From: Paraferrimonas sedimenticola | Lineage (GTDB): Bacteria > Pseudomonadota > Gammaproteobacteria > Enterobacterales > Shewanellaceae | Direction of reading: 5' to 3' | Length of the DNA stretch: 64,000 nucleotides | Assembly: GCF_002282855.1 (NCBI RefSeq) | Contig: NZ_NRIR01000004.1 | Location: 62,001-126,000 of the forward strand | Shown here: positions 1 to 8,151 of the stretch, in pieces | Numbering within the stretch: position 1 is the stretch's first letter | How the letters are laid out: each line of letters begins with the position of its first letter | Position numbers and translations under genes: made by a program | The notes under the pieces: generated by a model | The model's input: the letters and a program-made list of their open reading frames with translations, nothing else | Told to the model about the DNA's origin: nothing | Databases searched by the model: none

Positions 1-945
1 GATCTCACGCACTCGCTCGCCAAAGCGCTTAAAGTCATCCACGCTAGCCAAGTCTTTAAAGGTGGGGGGCGAGATGGCCGGCTCGCCAACCGGTATGCCA
101 CGTACTTCGGAGATTTTGCCTATGTTCTTGTTGCCCGGTAGATGGCCACCGGTGCCGGTTTTAGCACCTTGCCCGCCTTTAAAATGAAACGCTTGGACTT
201 GTTTGAGCTTATCTTCCGAATAGCCGAATTGAGCGCTCGCCAGCTCATAAAAATAGCGAGAGTTGGCTGCCTGCTCTTCGGGCAGCATGCCACCCTCACC
301 TGAACAAATGCCGGTGCCCGCTAATTCAGCACCTTTGGCTAATGCCACTTTCGCCTCTTCGGAGAGCGCGCCAAAACTCATGTCCGACACAAACAGCGGA
401 ATGGCCAGTTTAAGCGGCTTGTCCGCCTGCGGACCAATCACCAGCTCGGTAGCCACTGGTGCATCTTCCATTAGAGGCTTGGTGGCCATTTGCGCCACCA
501 TCAGCTGAATGTCATCCCAGTGAGGCAGTTGGTGCCTTGGCACCCCCATAGAGGTCATGGGGCCGTGGTGGCCAAGTTTAGATAACCCCTCGCGGGCAAG
601 CTGATGAATAAAGGACACAGTGGGTTCTTCGGTGGTGGGCTCAGCGCTAGGCGCACCTTCTTGTTGCGCAGACACGCCTGGCCCTTCTTGACCCACTTGC
701 TCGGCATCAAACTGTTTATGGCTACCATCGCAAAAAGGCAGATTATTACTGTGTTTGCACTGGCACAGGTAGGCTTCACCGTCTTCATCAGGGGTATGCG
801 CTAGCGGTTTAAAGTCAGTGCCCTTGTGGGACCCGTCGCAAAAGGGTTGGTTTTTAGAGCGCCCACAGGCGCAAAAATAGATGGTGTCGCCCTTACTTAG
901 CTCGACTTTCTTGGGCTTGTTATCGGCAATTACCGGCTTGGCCAT
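1..945 (-). CDS. CDGSH iron-sulfur / FMN-binding glutamate synthase-like protein (3' end outside window)
   Basis: The reading frame is open from an ATG at 945 to the window edge, giving 315 residues with no stop. The N-terminus carries two complete CDGSH-type iron-sulfur motifs: Cys25, Cys27, Cys36, His40 and Cys61, Cys63, Cys72, His76. After a linker of about 40 residues rich in Ala, Glu and Pro, the protein becomes the FMN-binding core of the glutamate synthase large-subunit family, with FVSDMSFGALS and the glycine-rich GGQGAKTGTGGHLPG. A GGAAG ribosome site precedes the ATG. GltB-like stand-alone FMN proteins are known oxidoreductases of uncertain substrate; the CDGSH clusters suggest built-in electron delivery, which is inference. 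The glutaminase domain of true GltB is absent from the N-terminus, so this is not the classical glutamate synthase. It is followed upstream on the same strand by a globin gene. Confidence 0.85.
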   Translation of the reverse strand, partial: MAKPVIADNKPKKVELSKGDTIYFCACGRSKNQPFCDGSHKGTDFKPLAHTPDEDGEAYLCQCKHSNNLPFCDGSHKQFDAEQVGQEGPGVSAQQEGAPSAEPTTEEPTVSFIHQLAREGLSKLGHHGPMTSMGVPRHQLPHWDDIQLMVAQMATKPLMEDAPVATELVIGPQADKPLKLAIPLFVSDMSFGALSEEAKVALAKGAELAGTGICSGEGGMLPEEQAANSRYFYELASAQFGYSEDKLKQVQAFHFKGGQGAKTGTGGHLPGNKNIGKISEVRGIPVGEPAISPPTFKDLASVDDFKRFGERVREI

Positions 946-1017
946 AGCGCTTCCTACCTTATTGATTATTCAATACAAAGATAGTCCACTCAGCCAAAGT
1001 TGGATGACTCACCGCGA

Positions 1018-1045
1018 CAAAAAATCGAGGCCCCTAGGCCCCGAT
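1018..1045 (-). terminator. Rho-independent terminator after the globin gene
   Basis: Nine-base arms (1024-1032 and 1037-1045, one G-T wobble) close a CCTA loop. Read on the minus strand they are followed by a run of five or six T. It lies just past the globin stop codon, so the globin and the CDGSH/FMN gene are probably separate transcripts. Confidence 0.7.
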
Positions 1046-1062
1046 TCACAGTTGGATTTGGG

Positions 1063-1422
1063 CTATACACCCACCACTTGGGGGCGAAGGCTGTAAAAGA
1101 TATACAGGATCTCGCCTTTTTCTGTGGCGCCAATGCCGTTGCGTTCCAGCGCTGTCATCACATCATCCACCGCTGCCATGTACTCTTGGTCGCTGATGTT
1201 CATGTGTTTGTGCGCCGCCAGCATATCTTTGCCTTCATAGATCTGCGGGCCGCCGCTGCCGGAGATAAAGAAAGCGGCAACGTTAGCTTTTAGTCGCTCG
1301 AGATTGCTGCCGGCAAATCGCGCCGCGATGCTGGCATTGTCTAGGTGTAAATCGACGACGTCGTTGGAAATCTTGCGAATTCCTTCTTCACCGCCAAGTC
1401 GTTCAAACAGTGATGCGGACAT
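1063..1422 (-). CDS. Group 1 truncated haemoglobin
   Basis: A 119-residue protein of the bacterial 2/2 globin family. It opens with the typical LFERLGGEEGIRKISNDVV stretch, and has the GGPQIYEGKDM loop followed by an AAHKHMNIS segment that holds the likely proximal haem histidine. Length matches group 1 (TrHbN) globins, which bind O2 and NO and often detoxify NO or move oxygen in the cytoplasm. An AAAAGGATGG ribosome site precedes the ATG. It sits between a terminator and the gene for a C-terminal winged-helix regulator, so it is probably transcribed alone. The family call is firm; the physiological ligand cannot be read from sequence. Confidence 0.9.
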   Translation of the reverse strand: MSASLFERLGGEEGIRKISNDVVDLHLDNASIAARFAGSNLERLKANVAAFFISGSGGPQIYEGKDMLAAHKHMNISDQEYMAAVDDVMTALERNGIGATEKGEILYIFYSLRPQVVGV

Positions 1423-1527
1423 AGTTCCATCCTTTTAGTGATTTCAAATTCGGTTGTTGCGACAACCCTTTGAGTCTAGGCCAGCGCGTCATTTCAATTA
1501 TGAGATTAGTATGAGAATTACTGAGTT

Positions 1528-3492
1528 TTAGGCCTGAGTCAGCCGATAACCCATACCGCGAACCGTCTCAATTCGATGAGCTTGGTTCGCCATTTTTCGT
1601 CTCAAATTAGTAATGATCGCATCCACCACATTGGAACTGGTGCTGTATTCAATGCCCCACACCACCTTTAGCAAGTACTCGCGAGATACCGCTTGCCCAA
1701 TCTGACTGGATAGCAGGCTAACCACCTTAAACTCCAACCCAGTTAGCGGTATCGACTCGCCATCCACCAGCAAACACTGGTGCGCCGCATCGAGCAATTG
1801 GTCAGGCTGCAACCCCAACTCTTTGGTGAGCAAGCCATGCAACCAGCCTCTAACTGAGGCAGGGCCCATATCTAACACTGCACCGTGATAGCTTTGCTCG
1901 CCCAAGCTGGACGACAATTCAGTGTGCGGAGTAAACCCAAGAAAACCTGCGGTTTGCGCATAGGGAGCCAAGTCGTTTACCGCTAAATACACCAGTCGCA
2001 ACGAAGGCCACATTTCCAAATAGGTGCGCTTGAGGTCAAGCCAAGCCGCCGCCTGAACCACGGAGGGGGCATCGCCCTCGTCATTCGCCAACCAGCGTCG
2101 AATGAACAAGGCATTTTGGGTTCGACTGAGTCGCTGCGACTTAAGATGGTGTTGCCAAGCCCGCAATAAGGGATCGGATTGAGAGAGTCCGGTGGGCAGC
2201 GCATCAGAAGCAATTGCCAGATAGTAACCGGCGACTTCGCCATTTTGGTTCAGTACTAAGCGAAAGGCTTGAGGCATGAGTTGCCACCAACGCCGAGTTA
2301 TCGCCAGCGCCGCCGAACTTTCGTGGCGCTCGGCGATGGCCAGCACTTGCTCCCCCTGGTCAGCCTTGGCATCAACCACATCAAAAAACGGCAGTTGCTC
2401 AGGAAAGAAGGCCTCTCGAATGATTGGCGACGATAAGAGGTAGATGGTATCTGCAGTAAAGCGCCACAGATTGTGCTGATGACTGGATTTAAGCTCGCTG
2501 GCGAGCATGGCCCAAGCCTTGCGTTTGATGGCCTGTACCGTCTTGTTGGACTCAGCGTTCAAGCTCGCTAGTAATGCCGCTTGCACCGAAGCTTGGATCT
2601 GCAGACCATCGCTGCTTTCGCTAACAAAAGGCAAAGTCTTTAGCCGCTGATACAAACGAGCACTGGATTGCTCAGGAAACATGGCATCCAGTACCTCTGT
2701 GGTTATTCGGCGCAAGGGAGACAAGAGTTTGAGCTTGTGAGCCAAGCCTTGGTGGCCTAATTCTGCCTCGGGCATGCTCTCAAGGTATACCTGAGCCAAT
2801 TCAATCAGCAGGTTATTCGACTGGCGTTGATTGAACTCACCTTCTCCACCAGGGGTTAAGGTGTCACTGGCCAGCTTAATGGCAATTGGCAAGCCTTGAG
2901 TGAGCTCAGTGAGCTGCCTAACTTGCGTCTGGGTGTAGCCTTTGGCTGCAAAATAGCTTTGGGTTTCATCCGTAGACAAAGGACCAAGTTCGATAACCTG
3001 GCAAGTCTCTTGCCACGGCGAGCGCGTTGTCCAGGTGCTACTCGGGCGACATTGCGACAGGAGCAATAGACGCACGTTCGCGGGCAAGTGGGAGAGAAAA
3101 CAATCTCTTAGCCAATTGTCTAATAGTCGCATCGCCTGGTAATTGTCGATAATTAAAATCGTCCGCTGCGTCTGACTGGCTAAGGTGGCAAACACGGTTT
3201 GTGCGGTGCATTTGAGCTCTGTGGCGAGCTGCGCTTCTAATTCTGCCGCAGTGGGCTTAAAGCCATTGGCATCCAAAATGACAAAACGCACTGGCTCGTC
3301 TTGGCACTGGCTGACAAAGTGCTCCATCAAGCAAGTTTTGCCAATCCCTGGAGCCCCGTAGATACAAGTGCAAACCGGCAAGGCCGCTTGGTGTAGTTGG
3401 TGCAATTGGGCAAGCTGGGCTTCTCGGCCAAAACAGGCCGCGGCACTGTGTCCATGAATCAACTGAGCGAGGGTTTGAATCGAGCTGTCCAT
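1528..3492 (-). CDS. STAND-type NTPase with GNAT-like middle region and C-terminal OmpR-type winged helix
   Basis: A 654-residue regulator with three visible parts. Residues 20-210 form a STAND/AAA nucleotide-binding domain: P-loop GAPGIGKT (46-53), hydrophobic Walker B ILIIDN (112-117), sensor-like LLLLSQCRP (142-150) and the GLPIAIKLA motif (200-208). Residues about 365-545 resemble a GNAT acetyltransferase fold, with an FRLVLNQNGEVAGYYLAI strand pair and a later YAQTAGFLGF then YHGAVLDM pattern. Residues about 572-652 are a PhoB/OmpR-type winged helix (LTGLEFKVVSLL, NVVDAIITNLRRK, RIETVRGMGYRL). No receiver domain is present. It is divergent from acuI with a 206-bp gap and is the obvious candidate to regulate it; that is inference. 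MalT and AfsR families combine similar NTPases with other DNA-binding domains or a different domain order. Confidence 0.8.
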   Translation of the reverse strand: MDSSIQTLAQLIHGHSAAACFGREAQLAQLHQLHQAALPVCTCIYGAPGIGKTCLMEHFVSQCQDEPVRFVILDANGFKPTAAELEAQLATELKCTAQTVFATLASQTQRTILIIDNYQAMRLLDNWLRDCFLSHLPANVRLLLLSQCRPSSTWTTRSPWQETCQVIELGPLSTDETQSYFAAKGYTQTQVRQLTELTQGLPIAIKLASDTLTPGGEGEFNQRQSNNLLIELAQVYLESMPEAELGHQGLAHKLKLLSPLRRITTEVLDAMFPEQSSARLYQRLKTLPFVSESSDGLQIQASVQAALLASLNAESNKTVQAIKRKAWAMLASELKSSHQHNLWRFTADTIYLLSSPIIREAFFPEQLPFFDVVDAKADQGEQVLAIAERHESSAALAITRRWWQLMPQAFRLVLNQNGEVAGYYLAIASDALPTGLSQSDPLLRAWQHHLKSQRLSRTQNALFIRRWLANDEGDAPSVVQAAAWLDLKRTYLEMWPSLRLVYLAVNDLAPYAQTAGFLGFTPHTELSSSLGEQSYHGAVLDMGPASVRGWLHGLLTKELGLQPDQLLDAAHQCLLVDGESIPLTGLEFKVVSLLSSQIGQAVSREYLLKVVWGIEYSTSSNVVDAIITNLRRKMANQAHRIETVRGMGYRLTQA

Positions 3493-3698
3493 CGGTCACT
3501 CCCTTTTGACCTTTCGGCGATGGCTAAGCACAAATCCACCGCCCTATCAGTGTAGTTCGAACCTGCGGGTTCGGCTTATGTCAGACAAACACACAGACGA
3601 ATCGGCGTAAGGCGACTATGTTAATTACTAAACTGTGCGCCACAGGCATCCGCCTAATTAATTCGGCATTCGTATATTCGTAATAGGAGCGAATCACC

Positions 3699-4682
3699 AT
3701 GTTCAAAGCCATCCAACTGCAACAAAGCGAGCAAGGCACTCAAGCCCAAGTTGTCAGCCTTAATGAGTCCGACTTGCCCGAAGCGGATGTGCAACTGGAC
3801 GTGCTAGCGTCCACCCTAAATTACAAAGACGGTCTGGCCATTACCGGTGCCGCTCCTGTGGTCCGTCAGTGGCCCATGGTGCCGGGTATTGATTTGGTCG
3901 GCCGAGTTACCAATAGCGCTTCAGAACGATTTAAGAGCGGTGATTTGGTGCTGCTCAACGGTTTTGGCGTCGGTGAGACCCATTGGGGTGGCTTAGCCGA
4001 AAAGGCCAGCTTAAAAGCCGATTGGTTGATTGCCTTGCCTGATGGCATCTCGCCAACCGATGCCATGGCTGTCGGCACCGCTGGCTATACCGCCATGCTG
4101 TGTGTGCTCGCCATTGAAAAACACGGTATTACGCCAGACAAAGGCGAGGTGTTGGTTACCGGCGCCGCCGGCGGTGTGGGCAGCTTTGCTATTACCCTTT
4201 TGAACAAACTGGGTTATCAAGTAGTGGCGTCCACCGGGCGCGCTGAAGAAGCGGATTACCTTAAAGGCTTGGGCGCCAGCGAGGTAATTGATCGCGCCAG
4301 CTTGTCTGAGAAAGGAAAGCCACTGCAACGCGAGCGCTGGGCGGCGGTGGTCGATTGTGTGGGCAGCCATACACTGGCCAATGCTTGCGCCGCGACTCAA
4401 TACGGCGGAGCAGTCGCGGCTTGTGGTTTGGCCCAAGGGATGGACTTCCCATCTTCGGTCGCGCCTTTCATTTTGCGTGGCGTAACGCTGTACGGCATCG
4501 ATTCTGTGATGCGACCGCTCGCGGATCGCGAGCAGGCTTGGCAGCGCTTGGCCGAGTTGTTGGAGGCCAAAGACTTGGCCGACATTAGCCGCACCATAAG
4601 CTTGGATGAGGCGATTGGTGTCGCCAAAGACCTGCTGAGCAATAAAGTGCGCGGTCGAGTTGTGGTTAAGATAGCTGACTAA
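3699..4682 (+). CDS. acuI: Acrylyl-CoA reductase (NADPH) AcuI / YhdH family
   Basis: A 327-residue medium-chain dehydrogenase/reductase of the YhdH/AcuI subgroup. Characteristic stretches are STLNYKDGLAITG, PMVPGIDLVGRV, the nucleotide-binding VTGAAGGVGSFAI, and STGRAEEADYLKGLGA. The family reduces acryloyl-CoA to propionyl-CoA with NADPH, detoxifying acrylate made from dimethylsulfoniopropionate or related compounds. Zinc ligands of classical alcohol dehydrogenases are absent, as expected. The start has an AATAGGAGCG ribosome site. No DMSP lyase or CoA ligase lies beside it here. The divergent NTPase/winged-helix regulator may control it. Confidence 0.9.
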   Translation: MFKAIQLQQSEQGTQAQVVSLNESDLPEADVQLDVLASTLNYKDGLAITGAAPVVRQWPMVPGIDLVGRVTNSASERFKSGDLVLLNGFGVGETHWGGLAEKASLKADWLIALPDGISPTDAMAVGTAGYTAMLCVLAIEKHGITPDKGEVLVTGAAGGVGSFAITLLNKLGYQVVASTGRAEEADYLKGLGASEVIDRASLSEKGKPLQRERWAAVVDCVGSHTLANACAATQYGGAVAACGLAQGMDFPSSVAPFILRGVTLYGIDSVMRPLADREQAWQRLAELLEAKDLADISRTISLDEAIGVAKDLLSNKVRGRVVVKIAD

Positions 4683-4901
4683 ACTGCTTGTAGGGCTGGA
4701 GCTTTCTCACGAGGCACCAGCTCTAACCCACTTTGGCGAGGGGTTACAAACTTGCTAGCAATTGGTTGCCGCACCCGCTCCTGATTAACAAAAGCCCGCA
4801 CTAATACACCTTTTACCCATTTTGTTTTACGCCTTGCGCCCTTCTCGTGTTTTACTAGCCCTCTTAAAAAAATAAAAAACACTAGGACCTAATCGCCCCT
4901 T

Positions 4902-6419
4902 ATGAGCTCGAATCAGCCCCAATCTGCCGACAATCAAGCCGTGCCTCAGTCCGGTTTGATGCAACCCATGCCCAACCACACCAATAAGGCCATGCCCGAT
5001 GCGCTGGTGATTTTGTTTTTTGTGGTGCTGGTTGCAGCCATTGCCACTCACTTTATTCCCGCCGGTTTTTTTGAAGTGGTGATGAACCCAGACACCAACA
5101 AGAAAGAGCTAGTTGCAGGGAGCTTTCAATTTGCCGAGGACTATCAAGGGGTGCCCTTGTTTGCCGAGCACGGTGAGATTGGCTTTTTGAACTTCGCCTT
5201 TGAGGGCATGGTGTCGGGCAGTAAGTGGGGCTCGGCGATTGGGGTGATGATGTTCATCATCCTCACCGGTGGTGCGTTTGGCATCATCATGCAAACCAAG
5301 GCAATTGATAACGGCATTTTGACCCTGATTAACAACACCAAGCAGCTAGAGGTGATGTTTATTCCACTGCTGTTTGTTCTGTTTTCCGCCGGTGGTGCCA
5401 TCTTTGGAATGGGCGAAGAGTCGATTGCCTTTTGTATTGTCTTGCTGCCGTTAATGCGGGCGCTGGGCTACGACGGTGTCGTCACTGTGTTAGTGGCCTA
5501 CGCATCGACCCAGATTGGCTTTGCCGCCTCTTGGATGAACCCCTTTAGCGTGGCCATTGCTCAGGGGATTGCCGACATTCCACTGATGTCTGGGATGAAC
5601 TTCCGTATCGTGATGTGGGTGGTGTTCACTGCGGTTGGTGTGGTGTTTACCATGCACTACGCGGCCAAAATTAAGCGCCAACCCGAGCTGTCGGTGTGCC
5701 CTGACAGTTCACCGATTCAAGGCTTAGACAGTCTGTCGAATGCGCGCTTTAGCAAGACCGACGGCCTGATTTTGAGCACCTTCTTAGCCGGGATTATTTG
5801 GGTGATTTGGGGCGTAATTGCTCGCGGCTATTACATTCCTGAGTTGGCCAGTCAGTTCTTCACCTTAGGTGTAGTAGTGGGCATCTTCGCCATCGCTTGC
5901 GGGCGGATGACCATCAATCAAGTGGCAAATGCCTTTAAGAGCGGCGCCAAAGAGTTATTACCAGCCGCCATGATTGTAGGTATGGCCAAGGGGATTGTGA
6001 TTGTGCTTGGTGGCGATCAGGCGGACCAAGCCTCGGTGCTGAATACCCTACTGCACTATACAGGACAGGCGCTGGGCGACTTGCCGCAAACCCTGTCGGC
6101 GATTTGCATGTACTTGTTCCAGTCGGTGTTTAATTTCTTTATCGCCTCAGGCTCTGGTCAGGCAGCGTTAACCATGCCGATTATGGCACCCTTGGCGGAT
6201 ATTCTTGGCTTGTCGCGCCAGATTGCGGTGTTGGCCTTCCAGCTAGGCGATGGCTTTACCAACATCATCATTCCAACCTCCGCAGCGCTGATTGGTTGCT
6301 TGGGCGTGTGTAAGGTGGACTGGTTCGTGTGGGCTAAGTTTGTGTGGCGCTTTATGTTGATACTGGCGGCGATTTCTATCGCCTTTATCGTGGTGGCGGT
6401 GCAGATAGGGTTTAGCTAG
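4902..6419 (+). CDS. yfcC: YfcC family membrane carrier (DcuC/ArsB-like superfamily)
   Basis: A 505-residue integral membrane protein with about a dozen hydrophobic segments. After a 30-residue polar tail it starts with the PDALVILFFVVLVAAIATHFIPAG helix, followed by conserved loops GAIFGMGEESIAFCIVLLP and ASWMNPFSVAIAQ, and near the end SGSGQAALTMPIMAPLAD and GDGFTNIIIPTSAALIGCLG. These match the YfcC family of putative peptide, amino-acid or C4-dicarboxylate carriers; the substrate cannot be told from sequence. The nearest ribosome site (AGGA at 4884) is 14 bases from the ATG, so a start a few codons later is possible. It lies 219 bp after acuI on the same strand and could share readthrough transcription. 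Confidence 0.85.
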   Translation: MSSNQPQSADNQAVPQSGLMQPMPNHTNKAMPDALVILFFVVLVAAIATHFIPAGFFEVVMNPDTNKKELVAGSFQFAEDYQGVPLFAEHGEIGFLNFAFEGMVSGSKWGSAIGVMMFIILTGGAFGIIMQTKAIDNGILTLINNTKQLEVMFIPLLFVLFSAGGAIFGMGEESIAFCIVLLPLMRALGYDGVVTVLVAYASTQIGFAASWMNPFSVAIAQGIADIPLMSGMNFRIVMWVVFTAVGVVFTMHYAAKIKRQPELSVCPDSSPIQGLDSLSNARFSKTDGLILSTFLAGIIWVIWGVIARGYYIPELASQFFTLGVVVGIFAIACGRMTINQVANAFKSGAKELLPAAMIVGMAKGIVIVLGGDQADQASVLNTLLHYTGQALGDLPQTLSAICMYLFQSVFNFFIASGSGQAALTMPIMAPLADILGLSRQIAVLAFQLGDGFTNIIIPTSAALIGCLGVCKVDWFVWAKFVWRFMLILAAISIAFIVVAVQIGFS

Positions 6420-6435
6420 GTAGGAAAGACGTTTT

Positions 6436-6497
6436 GTCATCCCTGTCATCCCGTCATCCTCGTCATCCTCGTCATCCTCGTCATCCTCGTCATCCTC
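6436..6497. repeat. 9-bp tandem repeat, unit GTCATCCTC
   Basis: Five perfect head-to-tail copies of GTCATCCTC occupy 6453-6497. They are preceded by two imperfect copies (GTCATCCCT at 6436, GTCATCCC at 6445). The unit is the terminal sequence of the palindromic element that follows, so this looks like expansion of its end, probably by slippage. Confidence 0.9.
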
Positions 6498-6584
6498 AGC
6501 TTGACTGGGGATCTACCCAACTGCAAATAGCGAGTGGCTAGATTCCCGCTTTCGCGAGAATGACAACGGCGGCGCGAGAATGAC
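6489..6584. repeat. Palindromic MITE/REP-like intergenic element
   Basis: The left end (GTCATCCTCAGCTTGACTGG, from 6489, continuing GGATCTA) and the right end (TAGATTCCCGCTTTCGCGAG, from 6539, continuing AATGAC to 6564) form an imperfect inverted repeat around a short centre. A further partial copy of the right end, CGCGAGAATGAC, lies at 6573-6584. Sequences of the type TCATTCCCGCGAAAGCGGGAATC are widespread small repeats in proteobacteria. This copy lies between the convergent yfcC and TetR genes, where it may also act as a transcription barrier. Confidence 0.7.
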
Positions 6585-6597
6585 AGAGCAGCGCAAT

Positions 6598-7197
6598 CTA
6601 CCTAACCGCCAATCCTTGCCAAAACACTCGAATCAACAAAGCCACTCGCTGCTGAAGCTCATCTTTGTGATGGGTTTCAGCCAGCACTCCGTCAGCGGAG
6701 TCCACCAGCAACTGGGCCGCGAACATAGGTGATACTTTTTGCGCCGCGAGTGCAAGCTCTCCAGATGCCTCCGCCTCTTCAAACAACCCCGCAATGCGCG
6801 CGACAAACTTTTGGTTAGCTTTAGAGCCTACGACACCACTAACCTTGTGGTTTTGGTCGATCATCTCAAACCCGTGCGGCCCGTAATCCAGCATCTTGAA
6901 AAACCACAGCATTCGAGCGCTGAAGATCGCCTGTAAGCGCGTCAGTGGCTCACCCTCAATTTGAGCCGCGAGCTGAATGGCTTCAGACACTTCGCTAAAG
7001 GCCTTATCGCAAATTGCCAAGAAGAGTTTTTCTTTGTTGTTGTAGTACTTATAAAGCGCGGTTCGAGACAACTGAGCCTGCTTGGCGACATCCGCCATCG
7101 AGGCTTTTTGAAAGCCATAGCGACCAAAGCACACCAGTGCAGCCTCTATGATTTTGTCCTCATTGACTCGAGGGGTATTGCTTAGTGTCTGATTCAT
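6598..7197 (-). CDS. TetR/AcrR family transcriptional regulator
   Basis: A 199-residue repressor with the standard N-terminal helix-turn-helix: IIEAALVCFGRYGFQKASM, then DVAKQAQLSRTALYKYYNNKEKLF (about residues 16-62). The C-terminal helical region is the ligand and dimer domain and shows no recognisable specificity. It is divergent from the NmrA-like gene with a 90-bp gap that holds an inverted repeat over a promoter, so it most likely represses that operon and itself. Its 3' end abuts the palindromic element. Confidence 0.9.
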   Translation of the reverse strand: MNQTLSNTPRVNEDKIIEAALVCFGRYGFQKASMADVAKQAQLSRTALYKYYNNKEKLFLAICDKAFSEVSEAIQLAAQIEGEPLTRLQAIFSARMLWFFKMLDYGPHGFEMIDQNHKVSGVVGSKANQKFVARIAGLFEEAEASGELALAAQKVSPMFAAQLLVDSADGVLAETHHKDELQQRVALLIRVFWQGLAVR

Positions 7198-7225
7198 ATC
7201 AGGATTATATCTGAGCTTTTTGGTG

Positions 7226-7260
7226 TTGACACTGTTTACAATATTAAATAATGTGTAAAC
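7226..7260 (+). promoter_or_regulatory. Promoter with overlapping TetR-type operator
   Basis: TTGACA (7226-7231), a 17-base spacer and TAATGT (7249-7254) form a good sigma-70 promoter for the NmrA-like operon. The inverted repeat GTTTACA (7234-7240) and TGTAAAC (7254-7260), with 13 bases between, covers the spacer and the -10 element. This placement is typical for repression by the divergently encoded TetR protein. Operator assignment is inference. Confidence 0.65.
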
Positions 7261-7287
7261 ACCATTGCTTAAAAAGGAAGCACTTCA

Positions 7288-8151
7288 ATGATTCTGTTAA
7301 CTGGAGCCACCGGCAAAACTGGCGCTGTGGTCGCCAAGACTCTGGCGGCAAAAGGCTTGCCACTGCGTGCCATCGTGCGCGACAGCAACAAAGCACAGTT
7401 TCTGCAAGAGCTAGGAGTCGAGTTAGTCCAGGGAAGTTGCGATGACAAGGCAAGGCTTGAGCAAGCCATGAAAGGCGCTGACAAACTGCTTATTCTGCTG
7501 CCCAATGGCCCACAGCAGCAAGCCATGGAGAGCTTGCTAGTTGAAGTGGCAAAAGCTCAGCAAGTGAAATACGTGGTGAAACTGTCCTCGATGGAGTCGC
7601 GCCCTGAAGTGGATGCTCAAGTGCCGCAAATGCACTTGGCTATCGAGCAACAAATTCGCGACAGCGGCATGGATTGGTGCTTTGTCCGTCCGAACTTCTT
7701 TATGCAAAACCTACTGGCCAGCGCCTACACCATTAATCACGACAATCTGTTCGCCTACCCTAGCGGCAAAGGCAAAGTAGCGATGACGGACTGTGATGAT
7801 GTGGGTGCTTTCTTGGCCGAAGTATTAAGCGATGCCAAACATGCCGGCCAATCCTATGAAATCAGCGGTCCTGAGCTGATGGACTTTGATCGCGCTGCCG
7901 AGATTTTCTCTCAAGTGCTTGGTCGTGAAATCCGCTATGTGGATATACCCGCCGCCGAGTATCAAGCCATCCTAGAAACCGTACTGGTGCCCTGGCACGC
8001 AACAGTGGTCACCGAACTCTTGGTGGACATTGCCAGTGACGATTATGTCCATACCACCACTACCTTTGAAGAGGTGGTTGGACGTCCGCCGCGCAGCTTG
8101 GCTGATTTTGTCAAAGCCCATAAAGCGGTGTTTCAAGGAGGCCAGCAATGA
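7288..8151 (+). CDS. NmrA-like NAD(P)-binding oxidoreductase (atypical SDR)
   Basis: A 287-residue Rossmann-fold protein. The N-terminus MILLTGATGKTGAVVAKTLA is the dinucleotide motif TGxTGxxG of atypical short-chain dehydrogenases, followed by RAIVRDSNKAQFLQELGVELVQG. Later parts (KYVVKLSSM, WCFVRPNFFMQNLL, YEISGPELMDFDRAAEIFSQVLGR) match the NmrA/QOR2/azoreductase-like group. The catalytic Tyr-x-x-x-Lys of classical SDRs is not evident, so it could be a quinone reductase or a redox sensor; the substrate is unknown. It has a strong ribosome site (AAAAAGGAAG) and overlaps the next gene by four bases, so the two are translationally coupled. Confidence 0.85.
   Translation: MILLTGATGKTGAVVAKTLAAKGLPLRAIVRDSNKAQFLQELGVELVQGSCDDKARLEQAMKGADKLLILLPNGPQQQAMESLLVEVAKAQQVKYVVKLSSMESRPEVDAQVPQMHLAIEQQIRDSGMDWCFVRPNFFMQNLLASAYTINHDNLFAYPSGKGKVAMTDCDDVGAFLAEVLSDAKHAGQSYEISGPELMDFDRAAEIFSQVLGREIRYVDIPAAEYQAILETVLVPWHATVVTELLVDIASDDYVHTTTTFEEVVGRPPRSLADFVKAHKAVFQGGQQ

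Noticed and set aside
3556-3573. GTTCGAACC followed by GGGTTCG looks like a tRNA T-arm
   Set aside because: No acceptor, D-arm or anticodon arm can be built around it; it is just a short hairpin.
3699-6419. acuI and yfcC as part of a DMSP-degradation cluster
   Set aside because: No DMSP lyase, CoA transferase or BCCT transporter is present; YfcC is not a known DMSP carrier.
6453-6497. Short tandem repeats considered as a CRISPR array
   Set aside because: The 9-bp unit has no spacers and no cas genes are near.
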